NCBI RefSeq assembly: GCF_030161095.1
Contig: NZ_BSPP01000004.1
Coordinates: 434,001-498,000 of the forward strand
From: Cypionkella aquatica
GTDB lineage: Bacteria; Pseudomonadota; Alphaproteobacteria; Rhodobacterales; Rhodobacteraceae
DNA: 64,000 bases
Direction of reading: 5' to 3'
The translations under genes were made by a program, and so were the position numbers. The notes under the pieces were generated by a model. That model was given only the letters and a program-made list of their open reading frames with translations, ran no database searches and was not told where the DNA came from. Shown piece after piece: positions 44,088 to 53,007 of the stretch; the stretch's first letter is position 1; each line of letters begins with the position of its first letter.

Positions 44088-44702
44088 GTGGCCATCCATC
44101 TTTACCAGAACGACCTGCCCGCCGGGCTGAAACTTGGCTCGGTTGTGGCCATTGACACCGAGACGATGGGGCTGAACCCGATGCGAGACCGGTTGTGTCT
44201 GGTCCAGTTGTCGTCAGGTGACGGCAATGCGCATCTGGTGCAGATCGCCAAGGGTCAGAAATCGGCTCCGAACCTTGAAGCCTTGTTGACCGATCCGAAT
44301 GTGATCAAGCTGTTCCACTTTGGTCGCTTTGACATTGCCGCGATGAAGCAGGCCTTTGGTGTCACCACGGCGCCAGTCTGGTGCACCAAGATCGCGGCCA
44401 AGTTGATCCGCACCTTTACTGACCGTCACGGGCTGAAATATCTGCTGAACGAATTGGTCGGGGTGGATGTCTCGAAGCAGCAGCAGACCTCGGATTGGGG
44501 CTCTGCCACACTGTCGGATGCCCAGAAGGATTATGCGGCGTCTGATGTTTTGTATCTGCACAAGCTGATGAAAGCGCTGGAGGCGATTTTGGTGCGCGAG
44601 GACCGGCTTGATCTGGCCAAGCGCTGCTTTGATTTCCTGCCCACCCGTGCCGAGTTGGATCTTTTGGGATGGGACGAGCCGAATGACCTTTTCCACCATT
44701 GA
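44088..44702 (+). CDS. RNase D-like 3'-5' exonuclease (short form)
   Basis: This 204-residue protein contains only the DEDD exonuclease domain. Motifs: VAIDTETMGL with the first Asp and Glu, LFHFGRFDIAAM with the second Asp, and the Exo III region SDAQKDYAASDVLYLHKL (Tyr and last Asp). Full RNase D has HRDC domains, which are missing; short forms of this kind occur in alphaproteobacteria. The GTG at 44088 is chosen because AAAGG precedes it and residues before it are unlike the family. It overlaps kdsD by 20 bases. It probably trims structured RNA 3' ends. Confidence 0.88.
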   Translation: MAIHLYQNDLPAGLKLGSVVAIDTETMGLNPMRDRLCLVQLSSGDGNAHLVQIAKGQKSAPNLEALLTDPNVIKLFHFGRFDIAAMKQAFGVTTAPVWCTKIAAKLIRTFTDRHGLKYLLNELVGVDVSKQQQTSDWGSATLSDAQKDYAASDVLYLHKLMKALEAILVREDRLDLAKRCFDFLPTRAELDLLGWDEPNDLFHH

Positions 44703-45675
44703 ACGCGGGGCGGAAGATCTGGGCACCAATGCTCTGCTGACCGCCGGGCAAAGGGTGATCCGGCGCGAAGCCGAGGCTTTGGTGATCCTTGCCGATCATC
44801 TGGGGCCAAGTTTTGCGCAAGCCGCAGGCATGATCATGGCGGCAACCGGTCGGGTGATTGTATCGGGCATGGGCAAATCTGGCCATGTGGCCCGCAAGAT
44901 CGCGGCGACTTTGGCCAGCACGGGCACGCCTGCGCATTTCGTGCATCCGGGCGAGGCCAGCCACGGCGATCTTGGCATGTTGACCAAGGGCGACGTGGCT
45001 TTGGTGCTGTCAAACTCGGGGGAGACGGTGGAGCTGGCCGATATCATCGCCCACACCCGCCGCTTTGGTATTCCGCTGATCGCGGTGGCGGCCAAGGCGG
45101 ACAGCACTTTGGCGCGGCAATCTGACGTGACCCTCCTGTTGCCCAATGCACCCGAGGCTTGTGAGACGGGCATCGTGCCGACCACCTCGACCACGATGAT
45201 GCTGGCTTTGGGCGATGCGCTGGCTGTGGCACTGATGGAGCATCGCGCGTTTACGCCCGAGCATTTCCGGCTGTTCCATCCCGGCGGCAAACTGGGCGCG
45301 AAGCTGCTGAAGGTGCGCGATCTGATGCACACCGACTTGCCGCTGATCGACGCTGCCTCCCCGATGACCGAGGCTTTGCTGATGATCAGCCAGAAAGGTT
45401 TTGGCGTGGTGGGCGTGACCGAAGGCGGCGCGCTTGCGGGCATCATCACCGACGGCGATTTGCGCCGCCATATGGATGGCTTGCTGAGCCTGACGGCAGG
45501 TGCCGTGATGACCCGCGGCCCGCGCACCGTCGCCCCTGATGCTTTGGCCGAAGCGGCGGTGAATGTGATGAACGAGCGCAAGATCACCTGCTTGTTCGCG
45601 GTGGACCCTGCCCTGCCCGGTCAGGCCCTTGGTATTGTGCATATCCACGACTGCCTGCGGGCGGGGGTGGTCTGA
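44683..45675 (+). CDS. kdsD: Arabinose-5-phosphate isomerase
   Basis: This 330-residue enzyme converts ribulose 5-phosphate to arabinose 5-phosphate, the first step to Kdo. A SIS domain covers residues about 30-180 (VIVSGMGKSGHVARKIAATLASTGTPA, then ALVLSNSGET), with NAPEACETGIVPTTSTT typical of KpsF/KdsD. Two CBS domains follow (about 200-325). It starts inside the RNase D-like gene and overlaps lptC by one base. KdsC, the next enzyme in many genomes, is not adjacent here. Confidence 0.95.
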   Translation: MTFSTIERGAEDLGTNALLTAGQRVIRREAEALVILADHLGPSFAQAAGMIMAATGRVIVSGMGKSGHVARKIAATLASTGTPAHFVHPGEASHGDLGMLTKGDVALVLSNSGETVELADIIAHTRRFGIPLIAVAAKADSTLARQSDVTLLLPNAPEACETGIVPTTSTTMMLALGDALAVALMEHRAFTPEHFRLFHPGGKLGAKLLKVRDLMHTDLPLIDAASPMTEALLMISQKGFGVVGVTEGGALAGIITDGDLRRHMDGLLSLTAGAVMTRGPRTVAPDALAEAAVNVMNERKITCLFAVDPALPGQALGIVHIHDCLRAGVV

Positions 45676-46277
45676 TGAACATTCCACGCAGCGACAAGTG
45701 GCATTCGCGGCTGGTTTCGGTGCTGAAAGTGCTGCTGCCACTGATTGCTTTGGTGTTGCTGTCGACGCTGTTCTTGTTCTCGCGCAAGATCAACCCGGAG
45801 GATGCGATCCCTTACGCGTCGGTGGATGTTGAAGACCGCCTGAGTGATCCAAAGATGACGGATGCTGGCTTTGCGGGCGTCACCTCGGACGGGGCCTCGC
45901 TGAGCATTGCAGCGGCGCAGGCGAAACCCACGGCAGAGGGTGGCGCGCTAAAGACGGTGCAGGGCCTGCTGCAAACCCCAGATGGCACCAAAACCGAGCT
46001 TTCGTCGGCGGCGGTCAGCCTGAACACCGCACAAAAGCTGATCGAGCTGACAGATGGGGCTGAATTGCGTGCGGCGAATGGCTATGTGGTGCAGGCGCAG
46101 GGGTTTGACGTCTCGACCGTAGATACCCGTGTCGAAAGCCGTGGCGGCATCACCGCAACCGGCCCCGGCGGCAATCTGACCGCGGATCATATGGTGCTTT
46201 CGCAGCAAGCTGAGGCGGGGCCGTATCTTCTGGTTTTCAACGGCAAGGTGCGGCTGCTATACCAGCCAAACAGATAA
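45675..46277 (+). CDS. lptC: LPS export protein LptC
   Basis: This 200-residue bitopic protein has an N-terminal membrane helix (VLLPLIALVLLSTLFLF, about residues 18-34) and a periplasmic beta-jellyroll domain. It bridges LptBFG and LptA in LPS transport. Identification rests on length, topology and location directly between kdsD and lptA, since LptC sequences vary widely. The start overlaps the kdsD stop (TGATG). Confidence 0.88.
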   Translation: MNIPRSDKWHSRLVSVLKVLLPLIALVLLSTLFLFSRKINPEDAIPYASVDVEDRLSDPKMTDAGFAGVTSDGASLSIAAAQAKPTAEGGALKTVQGLLQTPDGTKTELSSAAVSLNTAQKLIELTDGAELRAANGYVVQAQGFDVSTVDTRVESRGGITATGPGGNLTADHMVLSQQAEAGPYLLVFNGKVRLLYQPNR

Positions 46278-46289
46278 CAGGATTTTTCA

Positions 46290-46781
46290 ATGTTGATCCG
46301 CCATTTCGCCTATTCCGCTGCGCTGGTCCTTGGCCTTGCACAGATTGCTTTGGCTGAGGGGGCTGCGGTGTCCTTTGGCGGATTGAAGGGCGACACCACG
46401 GCGCAGGTGGAAATGAACGCCGACACGCTGACCGTCAGTCAAGCCGATGGAACGGCGGTGTTTTCTGGCAATGTCGTGGTCAGTCAGGGCGCGATGAAGC
46501 TGTCAGCGAACGAGGTGCGGGTGGCATATGGTGCCGATAAAACCAGCATCGAGACGCTGTATGCCACGGGCAAAGTGCTGCTCGTCAATGCCACGGATGC
46601 CGCGCAAGCGGATAATGCGGTCTATACCATTGCCAGCGGCGAAGTGGTGATGACGGGCAATGTGCTGCTCACCCAAGGCCAGGCGGCTATGTCTGCGGGC
46701 AAATTGGTGATTGACCTGAAAACCGGCCTTGGCCGCATGGAAGGCCGGGTGAAAACCACCTTCGTGCCGGGGAAGAAGTAA
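46290..46781 (+). CDS. lptA: LPS transport periplasmic protein LptA
   Basis: This 163-residue exported protein has a signal peptide (ending QIALAEG) and the OstA-like N-terminal domain: MNADTLTVSQADGTAVFSGN, VSQGAMKLSANEVRV and VMTGNVLLTQGQAAMSAGKL are typical repeats of the beta-jellyroll bridge. It would carry LPS across the periplasm. It ends with a TAATG overlap into lptB. Confidence 0.93.
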   Translation: MLIRHFAYSAALVLGLAQIALAEGAAVSFGGLKGDTTAQVEMNADTLTVSQADGTAVFSGNVVVSQGAMKLSANEVRVAYGADKTSIETLYATGKVLLVNATDAAQADNAVYTIASGEVVMTGNVLLTQGQAAMSAGKLVIDLKTGLGRMEGRVKTTFVPGKK

Positions 46782-47548
46782 TGCCAGATCAGACGTCGCC
46801 GCAACTGGCCGCCGCCGAGGGCGCTACCGGTCTGTCGATCCAGCATATTCGCAAAAGTTACAAACGCCGCCCGGTGATCCGCGATGTATCGTTGCAGCTG
46901 AACCGGGGTGAGGTCGTCGCCCTGCTAGGGCCGAATGGCTGCGGCAAGACCACCACATTCTACACGATCGCCGGGTTGGTGACGCCGGAAAGCGGTCAGG
47001 TGATGATCGACGGTCGCGATGTGACCAGCCTGCCGATGTATCGCCGCGCGCAGCTGGGCATTGGCTATCTGCCGCAGGAAGTCTCGATCTTTCGCGGGCT
47101 GTCGGTGGAAGACAATATCTTGGCCGTGCTGGAAATCCGCGAAGCCGATCGCCACAAGCGGCGCGAGCGTCTGGAAGAATTGCTGTCAGAGTTTTCCATC
47201 ACCCATCTGCGCCGCGCGCCTGCGCTGGCCCTGTCCGGTGGTGAACGCCGCCGAGTCGAAATCGCCCGCTGTCTGGCCGCCGATCCAAAATATCTGCTGC
47301 TGGACGAACCCTTCGCCGGGGTCGATCCGATCGCGGTGGGCGAAATCCGCCACCTTGTGCATGATCTGAAATCGCGCGGCATTGGCGTTTTGATCACCGA
47401 CCATAACGTGCGCGAAACCCTAGAAATTGTGGATCGCGCTTATATTCTTCACGATGGTGTGGTGCTGAAAACCGGCACCACCGAGGAAATCGTCCAAGAC
47501 GAAATGGTGCGCCGGGTTTATCTGGGCGAGAATTTCCGCATCATCTAG
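46781..47548 (+). CDS. lptB: LPS export ABC ATPase LptB
   Basis: This 255-residue ATPase powers LPS extraction with LptFG, which are not in this window. Motifs: LLGPNGCGKTTTFYTIAG (Walker A), YLPQEVSIFRGLSVEDNI (the Q-loop form typical of LptB), LSGGERRRVEIAR signature, LLLDEPFAGVDPIAV Walker B and the LITDHNVRETL switch His. Its N-terminus is about 15 residues longer than usual; another start near 46811 is possible. Confidence 0.97.
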   Translation: MPDQTSPQLAAAEGATGLSIQHIRKSYKRRPVIRDVSLQLNRGEVVALLGPNGCGKTTTFYTIAGLVTPESGQVMIDGRDVTSLPMYRRAQLGIGYLPQEVSIFRGLSVEDNILAVLEIREADRHKRRERLEELLSEFSITHLRRAPALALSGGERRRVEIARCLAADPKYLLLDEPFAGVDPIAVGEIRHLVHDLKSRGIGVLITDHNVRETLEIVDRAYILHDGVVLKTGTTEEIVQDEMVRRVYLGENFRII

Positions 47549-47773
47549 CGCAAGTTTAACAATGGCGTGACAGCGCTGTTGACAAGAGCCCCCACGCATC
47601 CCCAAATGATAAGGATGCGAGACCATTTCGCCTTGCCCAACCAGACCGAAGCGGCCCTGACAGGGCACCGTGACTGGTGGCGATGGGTGTCGTTAACCTT
47701 CTGGAAATCAAAGAAAGTCAATCCTTCCGTGTCCTGCGGAAGCCAGTGACCTACGCGCAAAAATGGAGGCATC

Positions 47774-48349
47774 ATGCGTTACCAGATCAGCGGAAAACAA
47801 ATCGACATCGGCGAAGCCCTGCAAACCCATGTGAAGGCCGAATTGGGTGAAGTTGTCGAGAAATATGCGCAACGCCCGACCGAGGCCGTGATCGTTTTTT
47901 CCAAATCCGCGCATGAGTATGTCTGCGAATCTGTGATCCATCTGTCGACCGGGCTGAACGCTCAGGCCAAGGGCCATGCCACCGAGATTTATGCTGCCTT
48001 TGAATCCTGCCGCGAGAAAATGGACAAGCAGCTGCGCCGTTACAAGCGGCGAATTCGCAACCACCATCACGCGCGTCCGGCACCTGTTGAATTCGGCGAA
48101 GGCTCGTCCTATATCCTCGCTCCAACCGAAGAGCCGGAAGACGACGACAACGCAGTTGCACAACCGATCATCATTGCCGAGATGGAAGCAAAGATTCCGT
48201 CGATCACCGTAGGTGAGGCCGTGATGCAGTTGGAACTGACCAGTCAGAAGTTTCTGGTGTTTCGCAATGAAGGACATGCAGGCGTAAACGTCGTATACCG
48301 TCGTGATGACGGGAATATCGGCTGGATCGACCCGCGCAACACCAAGTAA
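47774..48349 (+). CDS. hpf: Long-form ribosome hibernation promoting factor
   Basis: This 191-residue protein has an N-terminal S30AE domain (MRYQISGKQIDIGEALQTHV) that binds the 30S decoding region, an acidic/His-containing linker (about 95-130), and the C-terminal dimerisation domain (QKFLVFRNEGHAGVNVVYRR) that joins two 70S ribosomes into 100S. Length and two domains mark the long form. It follows lptB after 225 bases without the rpoN gene that many proteobacteria have in between. Confidence 0.95.
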   Translation: MRYQISGKQIDIGEALQTHVKAELGEVVEKYAQRPTEAVIVFSKSAHEYVCESVIHLSTGLNAQAKGHATEIYAAFESCREKMDKQLRRYKRRIRNHHHARPAPVEFGEGSSYILAPTEEPEDDDNAVAQPIIIAEMEAKIPSITVGEAVMQLELTSQKFLVFRNEGHAGVNVVYRRDDGNIGWIDPRNTK

Positions 48350-48385
48350 CCAAGCCCTTTAGGGCGCGGAAGGACGAGACGCCGG

Positions 48386-48853
48386 ATGGACCTTTCTAAA
48401 CTGCTGATACCGGGGGCTGTCCGGGTTCTTGGCCAACTCACCAGCAAAAAGCGCCTCTTCCAGGAATTGGGAGAGGTGACGTTTCAGGCTTATGGCCTGT
48501 CCTCGGCGATTGTCGTGGATGGTTTGCAGGAACGCGAAAGCCTTGGGCCAACGGGTGTGGGCAATGGCATCGCCTTGCCGCATGCTCGGCTTGAGGAAAT
48601 CGACAAGATTTTCGGGGTTTTTATCCGGCTTGAAAAGTCACTCGACTACGAAAGCGTGGATCGCCAACCCGTTGACCTGGTGTTCGGGCTGTTTGCCCCG
48701 AAGGATTCCGGCGTGGAGCATCTGAAAGCGCTGGCGCAGGTGTCACGCACCATGCGCGATCCGGGCATCTGCGCCAAGCTGCGCGCCAATTCGGACCCGG
48801 CCAAGCTATACGCGATCCTGACGGAATCCCGCACGCCGCAGGTTGCGGCCTAG
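48386..48853 (+). CDS. ptsN: Nitrogen PTS EIIA component
   Basis: This 155-residue protein is EIIA-Ntr, the last phosphocarrier of the regulatory nitrogen PTS. The phosphorylated His is in GNGIALPHARLEEI. VDLVFGLFAPKDSGVEHLKALAQVSRTMRD is the family segment following. It is 36 bases after hpf and likely co-transcribed, matching the widespread hpf-ptsN pairing. Its 3' end overlaps the convergent sulfotransferase-like gene by 4 bases. Confidence 0.95.
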   Translation: MDLSKLLIPGAVRVLGQLTSKKRLFQELGEVTFQAYGLSSAIVVDGLQERESLGPTGVGNGIALPHARLEEIDKIFGVFIRLEKSLDYESVDRQPVDLVFGLFAPKDSGVEHLKALAQVSRTMRDPGICAKLRANSDPAKLYAILTESRTPQVAA

Positions 48854-50259
48854 GGCTGCCAGTCACCAAAGCCAAAGGCTTCGTAATCGCGCCAATAGGC
48901 TTCGCGGGCGGCGGATTCTATATCCGGGCCGTAAAGCTGTGTCAGCGGATAGGGGTGCTTGTCGGCCACGGTGGGCAAAGCATGCGCCTCGATCCCAAGA
49001 TCGGCGCAGAGATAGGCCAGCCCTTGGGCCAATTTATCCTCGCGCAGCAGCAGATCCGGGCTTTGCAGCTGCGCGAAGCCTTGAATCGTGGCGCCTTGCG
49101 ACGCGATCTGAGCGACCACCCGCAGCTCTGTCCGGCCAGCCAGAACGTGCTTGATCAATTCAAGGAACACCAGAAAGCCTGCGCGAAACTCTTCAAATGT
49201 TTCAAAGGGCTTGCCCTTGGGCGGCAGCTGAAATTTATGCACCCGCTTCAGATAGGGGCGCAGTTCGGGCATCCATTCCTTGGCGGTGTAATCACACCAC
49301 GCCGTATAAGCCCGCGCCAGTGGGTGCCGCAGCACGCTAAAGCTGCGCTGGCCGGGATGTGCGGCTTTCCATTTGCGCAAAGACTGCCGATCAAAGCTGG
49401 GCGACAGCGGGCCATAGCTTTGCAGCCACTTTTTCAACTGCGCCTCTGGCCCGGATTTGATCGGCATGAACAACAGGTCAGCCCCGTCCGACACCGCATA
49501 TTGCGGCACGGCGGCCAGACGACGCGGCTCAAAGTTCGGCACATGGCTTTGATTGAACCAATCCACTGTTGCAAGGCCCTGCTGCATTTCCAGCGGGTTC
49601 GAGACCTTGGCCGAAATCGCTTCGGGGTTTTGCTTTTTGAAGCGGAAATCCAGCGACTCAAGCCGCGCGGGCGTCCCAAGATAGGCGGCTAGGCCGTTCA
49701 GCACATCCAGATCGCGAATGTCTTCATAATCAATGTAATAAGCGGTCTGTCCGGTGATTTGCAGCGCATGCACCAGCTTGCGTTGAAACTGTGCAAGCTG
49801 ATCAATCCTGGCGTTGAATTCTTCGATCTCGAACCGCGGGCGGACGGTTTTCAGATGTTTGGTATTGGCCAGCCACCACTGATCGCTTTCCATCGCAATT
49901 TTCCAGCTGATAAAGCTTTCCAACTGATTGCGGGTCAGGATGATCTTGGCGCAGGCGCGATCCGCCATCACCAGATCAAACACCCGTGGGTCGTGATCCG
50001 AGAAATAGCGAAACCCCGCCATGCCCTTGGTCTGCGCCCGCATCGCGCGCAAAAAGCCGGCAGGGTCGGCATCGCGCCCGGCCATGTCGATGCCGAACAT
50101 CTCTTGCTTGCCTTCGCCACCGATCAGATACGGGTTGAAGGATTCGCCATGGCAGGTGATGCCCGCAAGCGTGTTCAGATTGGCCTCAAGAAAGTTTGAG
50201 CCTGTGCGCATTTCCGCAAAGATCACGAACGAGGTGAAGGACGGCTTGGGGTCGGACAA
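48850..50259 (-). CDS. Sulfotransferase-like protein, possibly two-domain
   Basis: This 469-residue cytoplasmic protein opens with FVIFAEMRTGSNFLEANL, close to the PAPS 5'-phosphosulfate loop of bacterial Stf0/NodH-type sulfotransferases, and ILTRNQLESFISWKIA fits the 3'-phosphate site of that first half (residues 1-225). The second half has its own FSVLRHPLARAYTAWCDYTAKEW (about 305-325), again like a 3'-phosphate motif, suggesting a second related domain without an obvious first loop. It would transfer sulfate to a glycan or lipid. It starts 2 bases from the next gene's stop in a glycosyltransferase set. Confidence 0.78.
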   Translation of the reverse strand: MSDPKPSFTSFVIFAEMRTGSNFLEANLNTLAGITCHGESFNPYLIGGEGKQEMFGIDMAGRDADPAGFLRAMRAQTKGMAGFRYFSDHDPRVFDLVMADRACAKIILTRNQLESFISWKIAMESDQWWLANTKHLKTVRPRFEIEEFNARIDQLAQFQRKLVHALQITGQTAYYIDYEDIRDLDVLNGLAAYLGTPARLESLDFRFKKQNPEAISAKVSNPLEMQQGLATVDWFNQSHVPNFEPRRLAAVPQYAVSDGADLLFMPIKSGPEAQLKKWLQSYGPLSPSFDRQSLRKWKAAHPGQRSFSVLRHPLARAYTAWCDYTAKEWMPELRPYLKRVHKFQLPPKGKPFETFEEFRAGFLVFLELIKHVLAGRTELRVVAQIASQGATIQGFAQLQSPDLLLREDKLAQGLAYLCADLGIEAHALPTVADKHPYPLTQLYGPDIESAAREAYWRDYEAFGFGDWQP

Positions 50260-50260
50260 A

Positions 50261-51958
50261 TTACTTCACCAAATAGGGGCGGCCACGCCGCGAGGTCGAA
50301 GGGCGCGGATCGTCGCCAGCGGGAAAATCCCCCATCAGCACGGGCTGCATGCCCTGATTGCGCAGGTTTTGCAGAAACTGGCCAAAGCCAGTCAGATCGG
50401 CGAGACGCGGTGCTTCGCTTAGGCGGCGCATGGCGCGTGGGCTGATTTCATCGACGATGGTTTGCAGGGGTTCCATCGGGTTTTCGACAAATTCCGCCAG
50501 TGACCACGTCCGAACGCGGGCTTTCACCCAAGGCTTGCGCAATTCGGACAGAAACTCGGCTTCGATCTTTTGCAGACGAGCGGCCTCTTTGCGAATCTCG
50601 CCGAAATTGCGGTTGGAATGAAACAGCGGGATCGCCCAAGCCCCTGAAATCACGGAAATCTGCGCGTTGGGATCGCCTGCGATAAACTGCGCCAAAGCTT
50701 GGCTGTCTTCTGGTCCAAACTGAAAACATTGACGCTCGCCCCGGGTGTTCCAGATCAGATTTGTCAGAAACGAGGTGGGGTTATAGTCGCGGATCGCAGC
50801 GGAATCGCAGACAGCGCCATTGTAGATCTTTTCGCCACCGGCAAATTCAACCTTGGCTTCGGCGAAGATATGGCCATGCACGCGGGTGCCGGTGGCCTTG
50901 CCAAGCCAGATCTCAAAATTCTCAAACAGGTCAACAAAGCCTTCAAACACCGAATAGGGTGCTGCGGTGCGGCCATTTTCCCAATTTTCATTCGGATGGC
51001 GCGATTGCATGTAAAGCCCGGGGCGGCCCTTGGTGCGACGTTCAACCGCTTTGGCGAAAAGGCGGTCGATTTTGCCGGGGTTCGGCTCAGCCGCGGGCTG
51101 CGAGCCGGTGTCATCGGACAGGAATGTCTTGTAAAGCCGCCCCGCATGCGGCCAGATCTTGCGTGCAACAAAGCAATCCGACCGCCGCAGCAGTTGCAGA
51201 TGATCGTCGTAAAAAATGTGCGGTTTGCCCTGAAAATCGAACTTTGACAGAGTGAGCGAGCGGCTTTCGACATTGGCTGAAACCTGCCGCACCAAGGTCT
51301 GAAAATAGCTTTCGTCCGGAATCCAGACGCGGCGGAAATAGCGGTCAATCTCGGCGCGATCGGGGTTTTCCAAGATGGCTGACAGGGTTTGCCGGGTCAG
51401 GCACCACCATTGGCTGCCCAGATGCGGCACGATACCCGCGGGGATGCGACGGCGAAAGCCAAGCCTGCGTTGCAGACGGACATAGCCATCAAACAAGCGG
51501 CGCTGTTTACGCCAACTGAAGGGAAAACGCAGAGTAAAGCGTTCAACATCAAGACCGCCGATGGTCCAACCAACATCCTCTGTCGTGACAGATTCGATGA
51601 AATCGGTACGCGGACGCTCAGTCAGATAGGCGATCATTTCTTCGACCGGGCGCAGCGGCAGGCATGACCCCGAAGCCAGATAGACGTGCCGCACCTGTGC
51701 AAAGTCGCGCAGCATGATCGTGCTGGCTTCCTGCGTTGCGGCGACGATGCCCCAAGTGCCCCATTCACAGGCATGACGGCCCGAAAACCTGATATTGGGC
51801 AGATCGGATAGCGCTTTGACCAAGCCGTCATAGGCGCGGCGTTTTACCCGGCGATCAACATGGATCACCACCGGACAATCGCGCACCGCCCAATGCCGCG
51901 CAACCTGTGCTGCGCGATCAAACGCGGTGTGGCACAGCATGACGACGCCGACGCTCAT
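50261..51958 (-). CDS. Beta-1,6-N-acetylglucosaminyltransferase-like protein (GT14, core-2/I-branching type) with extra C-terminal domain
   Basis: This 565-residue protein has a GT14-like domain at residues about 1-290: VVMLCHTAFDRAAQVARHW, VVIHVDRRVKRRAY, HVYLASGSCLPLRPVEEMI, LGSQWWCLTRQTL and WIPDESYFQTLV. The remaining 270 residues (with GLYMQSRHPNENWENGRTAA, and VISGAWAIPLFHS) form a separate region; a conserved domain of unknown function (I recall DUF5927) is attached to such enzymes in Rhodobacteraceae. The ATG at 51958 is preferred over an upstream TTG. It overlaps the preceding gene by 4 bases. Confidence 0.8.
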   Translation of the reverse strand: MSVGVVMLCHTAFDRAAQVARHWAVRDCPVVIHVDRRVKRRAYDGLVKALSDLPNIRFSGRHACEWGTWGIVAATQEASTIMLRDFAQVRHVYLASGSCLPLRPVEEMIAYLTERPRTDFIESVTTEDVGWTIGGLDVERFTLRFPFSWRKQRRLFDGYVRLQRRLGFRRRIPAGIVPHLGSQWWCLTRQTLSAILENPDRAEIDRYFRRVWIPDESYFQTLVRQVSANVESRSLTLSKFDFQGKPHIFYDDHLQLLRRSDCFVARKIWPHAGRLYKTFLSDDTGSQPAAEPNPGKIDRLFAKAVERRTKGRPGLYMQSRHPNENWENGRTAAPYSVFEGFVDLFENFEIWLGKATGTRVHGHIFAEAKVEFAGGEKIYNGAVCDSAAIRDYNPTSFLTNLIWNTRGERQCFQFGPEDSQALAQFIAGDPNAQISVISGAWAIPLFHSNRNFGEIRKEAARLQKIEAEFLSELRKPWVKARVRTWSLAEFVENPMEPLQTIVDEISPRAMRRLSEAPRLADLTGFGQFLQNLRNQGMQPVLMGDFPAGDDPRPSTSRRGRPYLVK

Positions 51959-52965
51959 GCCCAATTGCCTTTCGACATCAGGCCGAGAATCTCAAGCTGG
52001 CGCCAGTTGATGTATTTCTCGCTCCATTTGCACCACAGGTCGGGCTGGGTGCTGATCCCGGCCCGGTAGGCACGATATTCGTGACTGTTGGCGTAATGCT
52101 GACGACGTTCCATCTCTTCCTCGGCCTTATGGGCAAAGGTATCGAGAAACTTGGCATGAAGAAGGCAACCAGATGCCTTTTCGCCACCCCATTCGTCATA
52201 AACCTGATTAAGCCCGCGTGGCAGCAGCATGTGGGTGGATGAGACATAGGCATAGTCGCGATCCCATTTCACCAAGGGGATCTTGTTCAGCGCGGGTGCG
52301 CGTTCGGGCAGATCTTGAAAGAACATCCGCAGCCGGGGGCCGCCTTGAATCCACAGATTGCCGAATTTTTTGTTGCGGTGGATGATGTAATTGCCGCTAT
52401 CAAAATAGGGTGCGACTTCGAACGGGTCTTGGCCTTCGGCATAGGGGGCGGCATCGAACGGGCCTTTCGGATACATGTCGAGCAGCATCGCCGAGAATGA
52501 TTTGATCGACGAAGCATCCAGCCAGTCGGTCAGCGCGCGCAGGGGCCGGGTATCGCAGAACGGATAGACGAAGAATTCGTCAGGATCGACGATCAGCGCC
52601 CAATGGCCGTGGGCATATTTGTTTTGCAGATAGTTCAGCCAATCCACCCCAAAGCGCGCGCGTTTGTAGCTGTGCTTTGTGGTCCAAAGTGAGACATCGG
52701 GCTGCGCTTGCAGATATTCGCGGCTGCCGTCGTCGCTGTCATTGTCCACGATAATGAAATGATTGACGCCCTGATTTCGGTAGTAGCGCAGGAAATACGG
52801 CAGCCTGATCCGTTCATTGCGCAGGGTCGAGAACAACAGGATATGATCGGGGGCAATCTGGTTGGTACGATCGACAACAGCCCGCAGTTCCCGCCGCTTG
52901 CGAAAAGCGCGGATACGCCAGCGTTTGCGCGCCAACCGCAGCATGTATCTTGAAAATACGCTCAA
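51955..52965 (-). CDS. Glycosyltransferase of the GT2/GT92-like type
   Basis: This 336-residue protein has a GT-A pattern: ILLFSTLRNERIRLPYFLRYYRNQG, NHFIIVDNDSDDGSREYL and the metal-binding WALIVDPDEFFVYP (DxD). Two His-containing segments (HMLLPRGLNQVYD and LLHAKFLD) follow. The N-terminus is very basic, suggesting membrane association. Donor and acceptor are unknown. It is coupled to the GT14-like gene by a 4-base overlap. Confidence 0.84.
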   Translation of the reverse strand: MSVFSRYMLRLARKRWRIRAFRKRRELRAVVDRTNQIAPDHILLFSTLRNERIRLPYFLRYYRNQGVNHFIIVDNDSDDGSREYLQAQPDVSLWTTKHSYKRARFGVDWLNYLQNKYAHGHWALIVDPDEFFVYPFCDTRPLRALTDWLDASSIKSFSAMLLDMYPKGPFDAAPYAEGQDPFEVAPYFDSGNYIIHRNKKFGNLWIQGGPRLRMFFQDLPERAPALNKIPLVKWDRDYAYVSSTHMLLPRGLNQVYDEWGGEKASGCLLHAKFLDTFAHKAEEEMERRQHYANSHEYRAYRAGISTQPDLWCKWSEKYINWRQLEILGLMSKGNWA

Positions 52966-53007
52966 CCCTCGACTTTCACTGACCCGCCATATGCTTTGAG
53001 CGGGGTA

